The translations under genes and the position numbers were made by a program. From Clostridia bacterium (lineage in GTDB: Bacteria; Bacillota; Clostridia; Oscillospirales; Acutalibacteraceae): DNA of 64,000 nt. Location: the NCBI GenBank assembly GCA_029098305.1, contig JAQXOB010000036.1:1-64000 (forward strand). The letters are read 5' to 3'. Shown here piece after piece: positions 29,712 to 39,132 of the stretch. Within the stretch, counting starts at the first letter, position 1; each line of letters starts with the position of its first letter. Below the pieces are notes generated by a model. It had not been told where the DNA came from. It was given only the letters and a program-made list of their open reading frames with translations, and searched no databases.

Positions 29712-29782
29712 AATCTAAACAATTTATTATGGTGTTTTGTGCGCATATTTCGTGATGTGCGTGCAGGTTTGGAGCTTTACTA

Positions 29783-30205
29783 ATGGTAGAGATTATTACT
29801 AAAAGTGTAGAAGAGACCGAGCAATTAGGCGAGAAAATAGGCGCTGCTTTAAAAGGCGATGAGGTGCTGGCACTATACGGAGGATTAGGCATGGGAAAAA
29901 CTGCATTCACAAGAGGAATTGCAAGAGCCTTCGGCTGTGAAGATGGTGTTTCAAGCCCTACTTTTGCTATAGTAAATGAATACGAGGCATCTAAGACTAT
30001 TTATCACTACGATATGTATAGAGTTACATCATGGGATGATCTGTATTCTACCGGTTTTTTTGACTATATAGGCAATGGTATTATAATTATCGAATGGAGC
30101 GAAAATATCGAGAATGCAATTCCGGATACAGCTATACGCATCAATATAGAGCGTTTGGATGACAGTGTGAGAAAATTTACTATTGAGGGAGATGTTGACC
30201 TTTGA
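29783..30205 (+). CDS. tsaE: tRNA threonylcarbamoyladenosine biosynthesis ATPase TsaE
   Basis: GGLGMGKTAFTRGIARAFG; SSPTFAIVNEYE; HYDMYR; IIEWSENI. Confidence 0.94.
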   Translation: MVEIITKSVEETEQLGEKIGAALKGDEVLALYGGLGMGKTAFTRGIARAFGCEDGVSSPTFAIVNEYEASKTIYHYDMYRVTSWDDLYSTGFFDYIGNGIIIIEWSENIENAIPDTAIRINIERLDDSVRKFTIEGDVDL

Positions 30206-30909
30206 AGATATTAGCCATGGATTCTTCGGCAGTATCTGCAAGTGTGGCGATAAGCAACGATACGGCTATTTTGGGTGAGTTTTATACCAACACAGGCCTA
30301 ACCCATAGTCAAACCCTTATGCCTATGTGTGAAGCATTGCTAAAAAATACGCAAACATCTCTGGATGATATAGATGCCTTTGCGGTGTGCAAGGGTCCGG
30401 GCTCTTTTACAGGGCTTAGGATAGGTATAGCCTCGGTGAAAGGCATGGCAATGGCACTTGATAAACCATGTGTAGCAGTGTCCACATTAGAATGTATAGC
30501 ATATGGCGGTGCAAACCTTGATGGTATTATATGTGCGGTGATGGATGCCAGATGTAACCAGGTTTATAATGCACTATTTAGATGCAAAGACGGAGAACTG
30601 GAAAGAATATGTGATGATAGAGCGATAGCAATCTCTGAGCTTGAGCAGGAGCTTGCAGATGTTAATGAAAAAATTTATCTTCTTGGCGATGGTGTATATA
30701 TCACAAAACAAAATCTTTCTGATGACAAATATATTTTGCCTTCCTCGAATAATGTGTATCAGAGAGCATCTTCTTTGGCACTCTTGGCAGAAAGGAAATT
30801 TAAAAACAACGAAATCGTTTCTGCTGAGCAGCTTATGCCCACATATCTGCGTTTGCCTCAGGCAGAAAGAGAATTAAATAATAAAAAATTAAATGGAGGA
30901 ATTAAATAA
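30202..30909 (+). CDS. tsaB: tRNA threonylcarbamoyladenosine biosynthesis protein TsaB
   Basis: ILAMDSSAVSASVAI; GPGSFTGLRIGIASVKGMAMALDKP. Confidence 0.93.
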   Translation: MKILAMDSSAVSASVAISNDTAILGEFYTNTGLTHSQTLMPMCEALLKNTQTSLDDIDAFAVCKGPGSFTGLRIGIASVKGMAMALDKPCVAVSTLECIAYGGANLDGIICAVMDARCNQVYNALFRCKDGELERICDDRAIAISELEQELADVNEKIYLLGDGVYITKQNLSDDKYILPSSNNVYQRASSLALLAERKFKNNEIVSAEQLMPTYLRLPQAERELNNKKLNGGIK

Positions 30910-31358
30910 TGATAGCAATAGGTTGTGACCACGCAGGCTTCGAGCTAAAGGAAGCTATAAGAAAGTATTTAGAGGAAAATAACATAGAATATAAGGATTT
31001 TGGCACATACAGTACCGATTCTGTAGATTATCCGGTATTTGCCTATAAAGTTGCTGATTCTATCGTTAAAGAAGAGTGCGAAAGAGGAATACTTTGCTGT
31101 GGCACCGGCATCGGTATCAGTATGGCTGCTAACAAGGTCAAGGGTATTCGTGCGGCTGTGTGCAGTGATGAGTTTTGCGCAGAGATGACCAGAAGACATA
31201 ATGATGCAAATATCATTTGCCTTGGCGGTCGTGTTATTAGCGAAGAAATGGCTGTTAAGCTTGCCGATATTTTTCTTCATACTGAGTTTGAGGGTGGCAA
31301 GCACTTAAAGAGAGTTAATATGGTAACAGATATAGAAAACGGCAAGAACATTTTATAA
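30909..31358 (+). CDS. rpiB: Ribose 5-phosphate isomerase B
   Basis: [66 protein letters not shown]. Confidence 0.96.
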   Translation: MIAIGCDHAGFELKEAIRKYLEENNIEYKDFGTYSTDSVDYPVFAYKVADSIVKEECERGILCCGTGIGISMAANKVKGIRAAVCSDEFCAEMTRRHNDANIICLGGRVISEEMAVKLADIFLHTEFEGGKHLKRVNMVTDIENGKNIL

Positions 31359-31378
31359 TAAGGGGAGGAAGATTCTTT

Positions 31379-32011
31379 ATGGTAGGACGTGTAGTTGTAT
31401 TTGATCATCCGCTGATCCAACACAAGCTTTCACTTATGCGTGACAAGACCACAGGAAGCAAAGTTTTTAGAGAGCTTGTAGGCGAGGTTGCTATGCTTAT
31501 GTGTTACGAGGCCACCAGAGATCTCCCTACCGAGGAGATAGAGGTGCAAACCCCTCTCAGTGTGGCTAAGGCAAAGACAATTTCAGGCAGAAAGCTAGCT
31601 TTTGTGCCGATTCTTCGTGCAGGCACAGGTATGCTGGATGGTATGCTTAGTCTTGTGCCGGCGGCAAAGGTTGGCCATATCGGCTTGTATCGTGATGAAA
31701 CTACATTGCTTCCGGTAGAGTATTATAACAAGCTTCCTTCTGACATCAATGAGAGAGACGTTATTGTGCTTGATCCAATGCTTGCTACCGGTGGTTCAGC
31801 TGTAGATGCTATCAGCATTATTAAGCGCAGCAATCCAAGAAGTATCAAGTTTCTTTGCATTATAGCAGCACCAGAGGGTATAGAAGCTCTTACAAAAGCA
31901 CATCCTGATGTGGATGTATTCTGTGCGGCTAAGGACGAAAAGCTGAATGAGGACGGATACATAGTTCCTGGATTGGGCGATTGCGGAGACCGCATATTTG
32001 GAACAAAATAA
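31379..32011 (+). CDS. upp: Uracil phosphoribosyltransferase
   Basis: [68 protein letters not shown]. Confidence 0.97.
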   Translation: MVGRVVVFDHPLIQHKLSLMRDKTTGSKVFRELVGEVAMLMCYEATRDLPTEEIEVQTPLSVAKAKTISGRKLAFVPILRAGTGMLDGMLSLVPAAKVGHIGLYRDETTLLPVEYYNKLPSDINERDVIVLDPMLATGGSAVDAISIIKRSNPRSIKFLCIIAAPEGIEALTKAHPDVDVFCAAKDEKLNEDGYIVPGLGDCGDRIFGTK

Positions 32012-32046
32012 AAAAGCCAACCTATATAGGTTGCGAGATAATAATA

Positions 32047-32080
32047 TGAAAGCAGTGGCAGATGATGTCACTGCTTTTTG
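32047..32080 (+). terminator. Intrinsic terminator after upp
   Basis: GAAAGCAGTG-loop-CACTGCTTTTT. Confidence 0.8.
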
Positions 32081-32087
32081 TACACAA

Positions 32088-32123
32088 GAAAACAGCCTAA
32101 ATGTAGTGTTTAAGCTGTTTTTC
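32088..32123 (+). terminator. Second hairpin downstream of upp
   Basis: AAAACAGCcTAAA-loop-TTTAaGCTGTTTTT. Confidence 0.55.
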
Positions 32124-32268
32124 TATGTGGTCCACGTCTAATTTTGATATATTGTAACGATTTTACTGAATGTCGCAATCTTTAAAAGATAAAACACTTA
32201 TTTAATATCAATTATCTTTGCAAATATATATGATTTAAATAAAGTTTTTAACTATGCCCGAAAAACTA

Positions 32269-32297
32269 TTGAAATGCTCAATTAACTATGATATAAT
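32269..32297 (+). promoter_or_regulatory. Sigma-A promoter of tRNA-Pro
   Basis: TTGAAA - 17 bp - TATAAT, ~25 bp upstream of the tRNA. Confidence 0.75.
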
Positions 32298-32321
32298 GTC
32301 ACAGTTGATTGATAAAACTAT

Positions 32322-32398
32322 CCGGGTGTGGCGCAGTTTGGTAGCGCGCTTGAATGGGGTTCAAGAGGCCGCTGGTTCGACTCCAGTCACTCGGACCA
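32322..32398 (+). tRNA. tRNA-Pro (anticodon GGG), CCA encoded
   Basis: CCGGGTG/CACTCGG acceptor stem; D-arm GCGCAGTTTGGTAGCGC; anticodon arm CTTGA-ATGGGGT-TCAAG (GGG, G37); T-arm GCTGG-TTCGACT-CCAGT; 3' ACCA. Confidence 0.95.
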
Positions 32399-32403
32399 TT
32401 ATT

Positions 32404-32440
32404 CGCCTAAGCTTTATGTTTAGGCGGTGTTTTTTTTGTT
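32404..32440 (+). terminator. Intrinsic terminator after tRNA-Pro
   Basis: CGCCTAA-GCTTTATG-TTTAGGCG followed by T8. Confidence 0.85.
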
Positions 32441-32577
32441 CTTGCAATGTCGAAAATACACAAAATATATCGAAATATATAAGATATTCTATTATATATA
32501 TTAAATATATACTATAGTTGTTGATGGCTTGTAAAATCTAAAATAGGTTTTAATAAAAATAAATGAGAAAAATTAAT

Positions 32578-33960
32578 ATGAAAATTGCTTGCCTTAAGAA
32601 AATAATTTTTAGTGCTGTACTGATATTGATAATTTTTATTCAAATAAATAATACAGCAGTATCAGCGGCTAATCTTGATATAGACTACTATTCGTATGAT
32701 AGTAATAGGCTTATTTCGTATTCAGGTGGAGTGTATTCTATGCACCGTGGATATGATTATGTCAGCGTGGTTTCGCTTGATAACTCACTAAATAGTGTTA
32801 ATTCTGAAAGCTTTTACCCAGGATATGAGATATGTTTGTTTGAATATTTTGATGGGTGCTTTTATGTTGCGTATTATGGTGATGCTGATTATGATAGTGG
32901 TATGGGAATTTATATTTACAAGGGATACTCTTTGTCTAGCTTGTATGAGGTGGATTGTGTTAGATGTGGAAGCAGCAGTTACAATTCCTTGTGTATAGAT
33001 AAATTACGAAACATATATTGCGAAGACCTTCTTCTAGAAAATAGTGTTAAGATTACAGACACATATAATAACACAACTATAGTTTCTTTCAGTAAGGCTA
33101 TTAGCAATATTACTGCCAGCACAAACGGAAGCTATGCCGCATTGCTGGAGAATGGTTGTTTGAGATATAAGAGCTGTTATAGCAGTGAGTGGGTATACAC
33201 TGATAAACATAGCTCTAGTATCAGGTTTTTAAGCGATAATCTTGCACTTCTTGATAACGGATGTGTGTTTGATTTGTCATCTAACGCAGGTTATTATTTA
33301 GGAACTAGCTTTACGAGTGGATGCAAGAGTGACAATGGAGTCTATCTTGCCTCCGGTAGCGTATTGTATGAATACACTAACAGTTTCGAATTGATAAATA
33401 CATGCTCATTAAAAGGTAGTATTTTGGATGTCGCTGTGTGTGGAGGGTTGCCTGTGGCAATGCTCAACAATGGAAATAAGCTAAGTGTTTCTTGGGTCGG
33501 GGACAGAGATAGTGGTGAAAAGACCTTATCTGATGGTAATGTAGCGAATATTGTAGAAGATAATGATAAAAAGAGTGATACAACAAGCTATGCTAAAAAT
33601 GAAAAAACTGCATTTATAGAAAAGGGAACAACTCTATCGGATTTTGTAAAATCGTTGGATAACGAAAAACTTTTAAATTGTGAAAATATATCGGGCAAAG
33701 AAATTAAATCAGGCAAAATTGGCACAGGCACTAAGGTTACTGTTAAATTAAAGAATGGTGATAACACAGTGTATACAATTATATTACCGGGTGATATCAC
33801 AGGCGAAGGTAATATTAACTCAAATGATATAGAAAAAGAAATGGGTATCCTAGTGGGTAGTGAAAGAGAATTGGACGAAATTTGTTTGATTGCCGCTGAT
33901 TTGAATAATGATACCTATATAAATTTAAAAGATTTATGGGAGATGGGCAAAGTTAACTAA
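32578..33960 (+). CDS. Secreted protein of unknown function with C-terminal dockerin-like domain
   Basis: Signal peptide MKIACLKKIIFSAVLILIIFIQINNTAVSA; Tyr/Ser-rich body; VKLKNGDNTVYTIILPGDITGEGNINSNDIEKEMG...AADLNNDTYINLKDLWEMG. Confidence 0.75.
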   Translation: MKIACLKKIIFSAVLILIIFIQINNTAVSAANLDIDYYSYDSNRLISYSGGVYSMHRGYDYVSVVSLDNSLNSVNSESFYPGYEICLFEYFDGCFYVAYYGDADYDSGMGIYIYKGYSLSSLYEVDCVRCGSSSYNSLCIDKLRNIYCEDLLLENSVKITDTYNNTTIVSFSKAISNITASTNGSYAALLENGCLRYKSCYSSEWVYTDKHSSSIRFLSDNLALLDNGCVFDLSSNAGYYLGTSFTSGCKSDNGVYLASGSVLYEYTNSFELINTCSLKGSILDVAVCGGLPVAMLNNGNKLSVSWVGDRDSGEKTLSDGNVANIVEDNDKKSDTTSYAKNEKTAFIEKGTTLSDFVKSLDNEKLLNCENISGKEIKSGKIGTGTKVTVKLKNGDNTVYTIILPGDITGEGNINSNDIEKEMGILVGSERELDEICLIAADLNNDTYINLKDLWEMGKVN

Positions 33961-34088
33961 TATGGTTGCTTTGTCCGATTTTTTTAGTGTATATTAAGAT
34001 AAAAAGACGATCTTGATCACTAAAACTATTGCAAAACAATAAGTTTAGGAACTTTAAGGGTGTTTTTGTATCATTATTTAAAAAATAT

Positions 34089-34117
34089 TTGCAGTATAAG
34101 ATTAGATGATGTATAAT
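34089..34117 (+). promoter_or_regulatory. Putative sigma-A promoter of cysteine desulfurase-thiI
   Basis: TTGCAG - 17 bp - TATAAT. Confidence 0.6.
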
Positions 34118-34158
34118 ATATACGTTGTATTATGTGATACGATTGGAGGTGTCTGTTT

Positions 34159-35292
34159 TTGAGAGAAATATATTTTGATAACAGTGCTACAACATCTGTA
34201 TGTAAAGTGGCTTGTGATAAGATGTATGATATGATGATCAATAATTATGGAAATGCATCTTCACTTCATATCAAAGGTATGCTTGCTGAGAATGAACTAA
34301 CATTAGCACGAAAAACAATTGCAGATATGCTATCTGTAGATAAAGACGAAATATATTTTTGCTCAGGTGGCACCGAGGCGAACAATCTTGCTATTTTTGG
34401 CAGTGCTGACGTTAAAAAAAGAATTGGAAAAAAGATTGTTACCACCGCTTTTGAGCATAGCAGTGTGATGGAAAGCATGGCACAGCTCGAAAAAAATGGC
34501 TTTGAAGTAACCTATATCATGCCTGATGAAAAAGGCAATATTTCGTCTGAAAAAATCATCAATGCAATAGATAAGGATACTATACTTGTTAGCATGATGC
34601 TTGTTAATAATGAAGTTGGATCTATTATACCGGTAGATGTGTCATCTAAGGTGATTGCACACAAAAAGCTACAAGCATATGTGCATTGTGATGCTGTGCA
34701 GGCATTCGGAAAAATGCCTGTAAAACCCAAAAAATTAGGTGTAGATTTGCTTACGATAAGCAGTCATAAGGTGCATGGCCCAAAAGGTGTGGGCGCATTA
34801 TATATAAGAAAAGGTGTGCGTGTAAGTCCAATAATATTTGGCGGAGAACAGCAAGGTAAAGTTAGACCGGGCACAGAGAACACGCCGGCTATAGCAGGTT
34901 TTGGAGAAGCTGTAAAGCAGATACCATCAGATTTTTATCAATCACTCATGGATATGCTCCATAAGACTTGCATAGATATGCTCACAAAAACAGATGGCAT
35001 TGTGATCAACTCACCTCACAACGCCGTTAAGAATATAATTAATTTTAGTGTACCGGGTATAAGAAGCGAAACAATGCTACACCATTTGTCGCTTAATGGT
35101 ATATATGTGTCTAGTGGCTCGGCATGTGCTAAAGGCAAAACAAGCTATGTGCTGGAAGCTATGGGATTAAAAAAAGAAATTTCGGATAGTGCTATTAGGC
35201 TTAGCTTTTCTGAGCTGAACACCGTGGAAGAAATAGAAATATTTTATGATGTGTTGATGCAAGGCATGCAAACACTTGCACGAGCAAAATAA
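34159..35292 (+). CDS. Cysteine desulfurase (NifS/IscS type)
   Basis: IYFDNSATTSVCKVACDKM; ISSHKVHGPKGVGALYIRKGV; SGSACAKGKTSYVLEAMG; adjacent to thiI. Confidence 0.95.
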   Translation: MREIYFDNSATTSVCKVACDKMYDMMINNYGNASSLHIKGMLAENELTLARKTIADMLSVDKDEIYFCSGGTEANNLAIFGSADVKKRIGKKIVTTAFEHSSVMESMAQLEKNGFEVTYIMPDEKGNISSEKIINAIDKDTILVSMMLVNNEVGSIIPVDVSSKVIAHKKLQAYVHCDAVQAFGKMPVKPKKLGVDLLTISSHKVHGPKGVGALYIRKGVRVSPIIFGGEQQGKVRPGTENTPAIAGFGEAVKQIPSDFYQSLMDMLHKTCIDMLTKTDGIVINSPHNAVKNIINFSVPGIRSETMLHHLSLNGIYVSSGSACAKGKTSYVLEAMGLKKEISDSAIRLSFSELNTVEEIEIFYDVLMQGMQTLARAK

Positions 35293-35314
35293 CATTTTAC
35301 ACAGGAGAAAATAT

Positions 35315-36487
35315 ATGAAAGAAGTTATATTAATTAAGCTTGGAGAAATAGCTCTCAAAGGACTCAACAGACGTTCTTTTGAGGATGTCTTGATAAAAAA
35401 TATAAAGCAAAAGATAAAATCGCTTGGAAGGTTTAATATTGAAATAGCTCAATCTACTATATCAGTTGAGCCACTTGATGCTGATATTGATATGGACGAT
35501 GTAGCCGATCGTATAGGCCATGTTTTTGGTATATCAGCATATTCACGTGCGTGCGCTGTAGAAAAGGATATGGAAGCAATCACATCCTGTGCTGTAGAAT
35601 ATCTGCGTGATAAACTCAGCTTTGCAGAGTCATTTAAGGTTGAGGCAAAGCGAAGTGATAAGAAATTTCCACTAAAATCACCGGAAATTTCTGCTGAAAT
35701 TGGCGGAGTTATTTTAGAGAATTATCCTAATCTCCATGTGGATGTGCATAACCCTGAGGTTACTGTCACAATAGAGATAAGAGACACTATGGCTTTTGTG
35801 AGAGCAAATGCAGAAAAAGGTGCCGGCGGAATGCCTGTGGGCACATCCGGCAGAGCTGCTGTGCTTATCTCGGGCGGTATTGATAGCCCTGTGGCAGCTT
35901 ATATGATGGCAAGGCGTGGTTTGGTGCTTGAGGGAATCCACTTTGCAAGCCCTCCTTACACCAGCGAGCGTGCTGAGCAAAAGGTCTGCGATCTTATGGA
36001 GCAGGTGTCAAAATACAGCGGTAGAATGATAATGATTACAGTGCCTTTTACTAAAATTCAGGAGAAAATTCATAACGAGTGCCCAGAAGAGCTTTTTACT
36101 ATCATTATGAGAAGACTTATGATGAAAATATCACAACGAATAGCTCAAAAGGATGATTGCCATGCATTGATCACAGGCGAAAGCTTGGGTCAGGTGGCAA
36201 GCCAGACGCTATATGCAATGGTATGCACTGATTCAGCGTGCCAGATGCCTGTGTTCAGACCACTTATAGGAATGGATAAAACAGATATAGTGGATATCTC
36301 AAGAAAGATAGGCACATTTGATATTTCCATACAGCCGTATGAGGATTGTTGCACTGTGTTTACACCAAAACATCCACGCACAAGACCGGTGCTACAATAT
36401 GTTATAGAAGCTGAAGAGAAGGCTGGTTTTGACGAGCTTATAGAAGAGGCTATGAATAACCTCAAGATAACAAAGATAGGTTTTTAA
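35315..36487 (+). CDS. thiI: tRNA 4-thiouridine synthase ThiI
   Basis: ILIKLGEIALKGLNRRSFEDVL; AAVLISGGIDSPVAAYMMARRG; ITGESLGQVASQT. Confidence 0.96.
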   Translation: MKEVILIKLGEIALKGLNRRSFEDVLIKNIKQKIKSLGRFNIEIAQSTISVEPLDADIDMDDVADRIGHVFGISAYSRACAVEKDMEAITSCAVEYLRDKLSFAESFKVEAKRSDKKFPLKSPEISAEIGGVILENYPNLHVDVHNPEVTVTIEIRDTMAFVRANAEKGAGGMPVGTSGRAAVLISGGIDSPVAAYMMARRGLVLEGIHFASPPYTSERAEQKVCDLMEQVSKYSGRMIMITVPFTKIQEKIHNECPEELFTIIMRRLMMKISQRIAQKDDCHALITGESLGQVASQTLYAMVCTDSACQMPVFRPLIGMDKTDIVDISRKIGTFDISIQPYEDCCTVFTPKHPRTRPVLQYVIEAEEKAGFDELIEEAMNNLKITKIGF

Positions 36488-36540
36488 TAAACATATAAAT
36501 TTGGATTATAAAAATTTTTGAATTTGGGAAGTGATCATAT

Positions 36541-38382
36541 ATGAATTCGGAAATTTATTACTTATATAAAGATAAGAAAAAAATGTCATCTCAAAAAGAG
36601 GACTCAAATGAGATTGTTGAAGTTCTCTTAAAAAATGACATTAAGGTTATGTATAATACTAATGTTGCCTATGATGGTGGCAAAATTATATCTACCCTAA
36701 AGCAAACCCAAAAAGGAAAAGATAAGATAGATATAGTGCTGATATTTAATGGCTTGGGCAAAACAAACACCTGCCCTGTGATAGAAGCATTTGAAAAAAT
36801 TGCAAAACCGATAGATAGCACTACTTCACAATCAAAAATTAAAAAAGGTAACGTAATAAGACCTATATATTCATTAGGAGATATGGGCAACGGGTATAAT
36901 GCCTGCTTTACTGTGTGTGACGATGTAACGCTTGTTGCTTTTCCGAAGAGTGAGCTTTCAGGTGTGAGTAATGCCGAGATGGTAAAAAAGGCTGTAGATC
37001 GCCTTAACAACAGTGATCTTATAGAAAAGACTACAGATAACCAATCTGAATATGACTATTTTAGCTATGAGCATACTAAGGTGTCGCCATTATCATGGAA
37101 GTATTATGTGCCGGTGAAAGGCGATAGCACCATTGAATGTGTGAGAAAAATTCTTTTCATGGTGGCTGTTATCGCCGTGGTGGTATCCGGCGGAATAATT
37201 ATAAAATCAAAGCTGATTGAGCCTGCGCAGGTGCAGGGTACATATGATGAGCTAAAAGATCTATATTACAATGCAATGAATATAGGTGATGAATCATCAG
37301 ATGGTACCATTAAAACTGATAAAGACAGTGATGGTGTGATAGACTCTTTTAAAACGCTAATAGCCATCAATGATGAGGTGCAAGGATGGATATATATTCC
37401 AAATACTAAGAATATAGACTATCCTGTGCTTTATAGTAAGTCTGACAATGCATCTTATCAGAAGTATTTGTATCAGGATTTTAAGGGAAACACAAGTAAC
37501 TATGGTAGTATATTTATAGACTATCGTTCTAACAAAGGTGTTGACTCTAAAAATGTGATATTACACGGTCACAACAGCGGAAATAATCTAATGTTCAGCG
37601 AAATCTGCAACTACAAGAGCCTTGATTTTTATCGCTCTACACCTACATTTACATTTACTAACAGGAAGGAAACTTCTGAATATGTAGTTTTTGCTGTGTT
37701 TATTACAAATACAAGAAATGATCACGGTATCTTTTTTGATTATCTCAAAGGATCCTTTAATACGGAATCAGAGTTTATCAATTATGTTTATCAGTGCAGA
37801 ATGCGCTCATTGATAAATACCCCTGTTACAGTGAATGAGAATGACACGTTGATGACACTATCCACTTGTTCCTATGAGTATAAAGAGTTCAGAACAGTAG
37901 TAGTGGCACGCAAAATTAGAGAGAACGAAAAAGAAAATGGCTTTAGCTTTAGCACTTCGAATGCATACTATAACTCTAATCCTGTGTATCCTAAGATATG
38001 GTATCAGGATCGTGGAGGACGTCCACCTGCAACTACCACATTTGAAAATGTTTATTCGAGTGGCGGCATAAGCTGGTATGATGGCAATGGCATTTCCGGA
38101 CCAATGGTAGATCCAGGCTATTTCTTTATCAATGAAAGCCCGGATTATAACGAAGTTGCATCAACACCAACTTCATCAGAAACAACCTCATCGGAAGAGG
38201 AAACATCTTCGGCAGAGAGTTCAGATGTTGCTACCGATGATATTTTACAAGTACTGCCTGATGAGTCTTCTCCAACTGATACTACATCAAGCGAGTTTAC
38301 TGAAAGCACACCGACAGATGAGGATGCCACAGACGAAACTAGTGACATTCCATTAGAAGATGAAGTGTCAAGTCAAGAGTAG
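36541..38382 (+). CDS. Class B sortase with ~200 aa N-terminal cytoplasmic domain and Ser/Thr/Glu-rich C-terminal tail
   Basis: TM KILFMVAVIAVVVSGGIIIKSKL; GWIYIPNTKNIDYPVLYSKSDNASYQKYLYQDFKG; ILHGHNSGNNLMF; MTLSTCSYEYKEFRTVVVARKI. Confidence 0.9.
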   Translation: MNSEIYYLYKDKKKMSSQKEDSNEIVEVLLKNDIKVMYNTNVAYDGGKIISTLKQTQKGKDKIDIVLIFNGLGKTNTCPVIEAFEKIAKPIDSTTSQSKIKKGNVIRPIYSLGDMGNGYNACFTVCDDVTLVAFPKSELSGVSNAEMVKKAVDRLNNSDLIEKTTDNQSEYDYFSYEHTKVSPLSWKYYVPVKGDSTIECVRKILFMVAVIAVVVSGGIIIKSKLIEPAQVQGTYDELKDLYYNAMNIGDESSDGTIKTDKDSDGVIDSFKTLIAINDEVQGWIYIPNTKNIDYPVLYSKSDNASYQKYLYQDFKGNTSNYGSIFIDYRSNKGVDSKNVILHGHNSGNNLMFSEICNYKSLDFYRSTPTFTFTNRKETSEYVVFAVFITNTRNDHGIFFDYLKGSFNTESEFINYVYQCRMRSLINTPVTVNENDTLMTLSTCSYEYKEFRTVVVARKIRENEKENGFSFSTSNAYYNSNPVYPKIWYQDRGGRPPATTTFENVYSSGGISWYDGNGISGPMVDPGYFFINESPDYNEVASTPTSSETTSSEEETSSAESSDVATDDILQVLPDESSPTDTTSSEFTESTPTDEDATDETSDIPLEDEVSSQE

Positions 38383-38450
38383 CTTTGCGTTGTATATTGA
38401 TTTTTACATTAAATTTTTCATAATATTGAGTAGTGAAAAGAGGTAATTTA

Positions 38451-39125
38451 ATGCAGTGTGAAATTATTTTTTATGTTGCAAGAAAAACTGGAATAAATCA
38501 TCAAATATTTAATAAGAAAATTCTCAGCACAGAGCTTAAGGTGAGCAGAACCATGGTCGCAACAAGTCCATTAGATCTTGCAGATCAGCTAAAAACTGCG
38601 CTTAACAGAAGTAATCTTGTGTTTATACTAGGTGGACTTTTTAGAGAAGATGAAACTAATATTGTAGATATCCTTTCCAGAAGCATCGAGCCGCTTGGTG
38701 ATGGTGAGATCACTTGTAAACGAATAGAAAACTCAAAGGGCAGTTGTGATGGATACATCATTCAGAGTGGCAAGCAAATGATAATAATGCTTCCTGATGC
38801 ACCAAATGAGCTTGAAACTATGACCGGTTCTGTACTTATGAAATATATAAGTGACTTTTATGGACTAAAATACAGAAAACTTAAAGACAGTCGAAAAAAT
38901 ACCAAATTTAAACATATAGAGGAGACAGAAGCCTTTTTTACATCTATAAGTGAGAGAAGCGGCGTTTATGAGCAGGAGCCACCGATGGTGATTACTACTG
39001 CTGCAAAAGTAAGCCGCTTGAGTTCGAAAATTATGATGTTTGTTTTGATTGGAATAGGCGTTGTTGCTTTAGGTTTTATCGTCATTTGGATACTACTAAA
39101 TGTTATAGTTCCTCATTTAAAATAA
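38451..39125 (+). CDS. Hypothetical C-terminally membrane-anchored protein; soluble domain resembles that of the upstream sortase and possibly the MoaB/CinA fold
   Basis: SNLVFILGGLFREDETNIVDILSRSIEPLG; IIMLPDAPNELETMTGSVLMKYI; C-terminal TM IMMFVLIGIGVVALGFIVIWILLNVIV. Confidence 0.6.
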   Translation: MQCEIIFYVARKTGINHQIFNKKILSTELKVSRTMVATSPLDLADQLKTALNRSNLVFILGGLFREDETNIVDILSRSIEPLGDGEITCKRIENSKGSCDGYIIQSGKQMIIMLPDAPNELETMTGSVLMKYISDFYGLKYRKLKDSRKNTKFKHIEETEAFFTSISERSGVYEQEPPMVITTAAKVSRLSSKIMMFVLIGIGVVALGFIVIWILLNVIVPHLK

Positions 39126-39132
39126 TGAATAT

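Noticed and set aside
32254-32517. 87 aa ORF on plus strand
   Set aside because: Overlaps the tRNA-Pro gene, its promoter and terminator; spurious.
34159-35292. Cysteine desulfurase as part of the selenium cluster
   Set aside because: Gene order with thiI indicates the standard tRNA 4-thiouridine pathway; it is ~18 kb from the DUF3343-like/class V aminotransferase pair.
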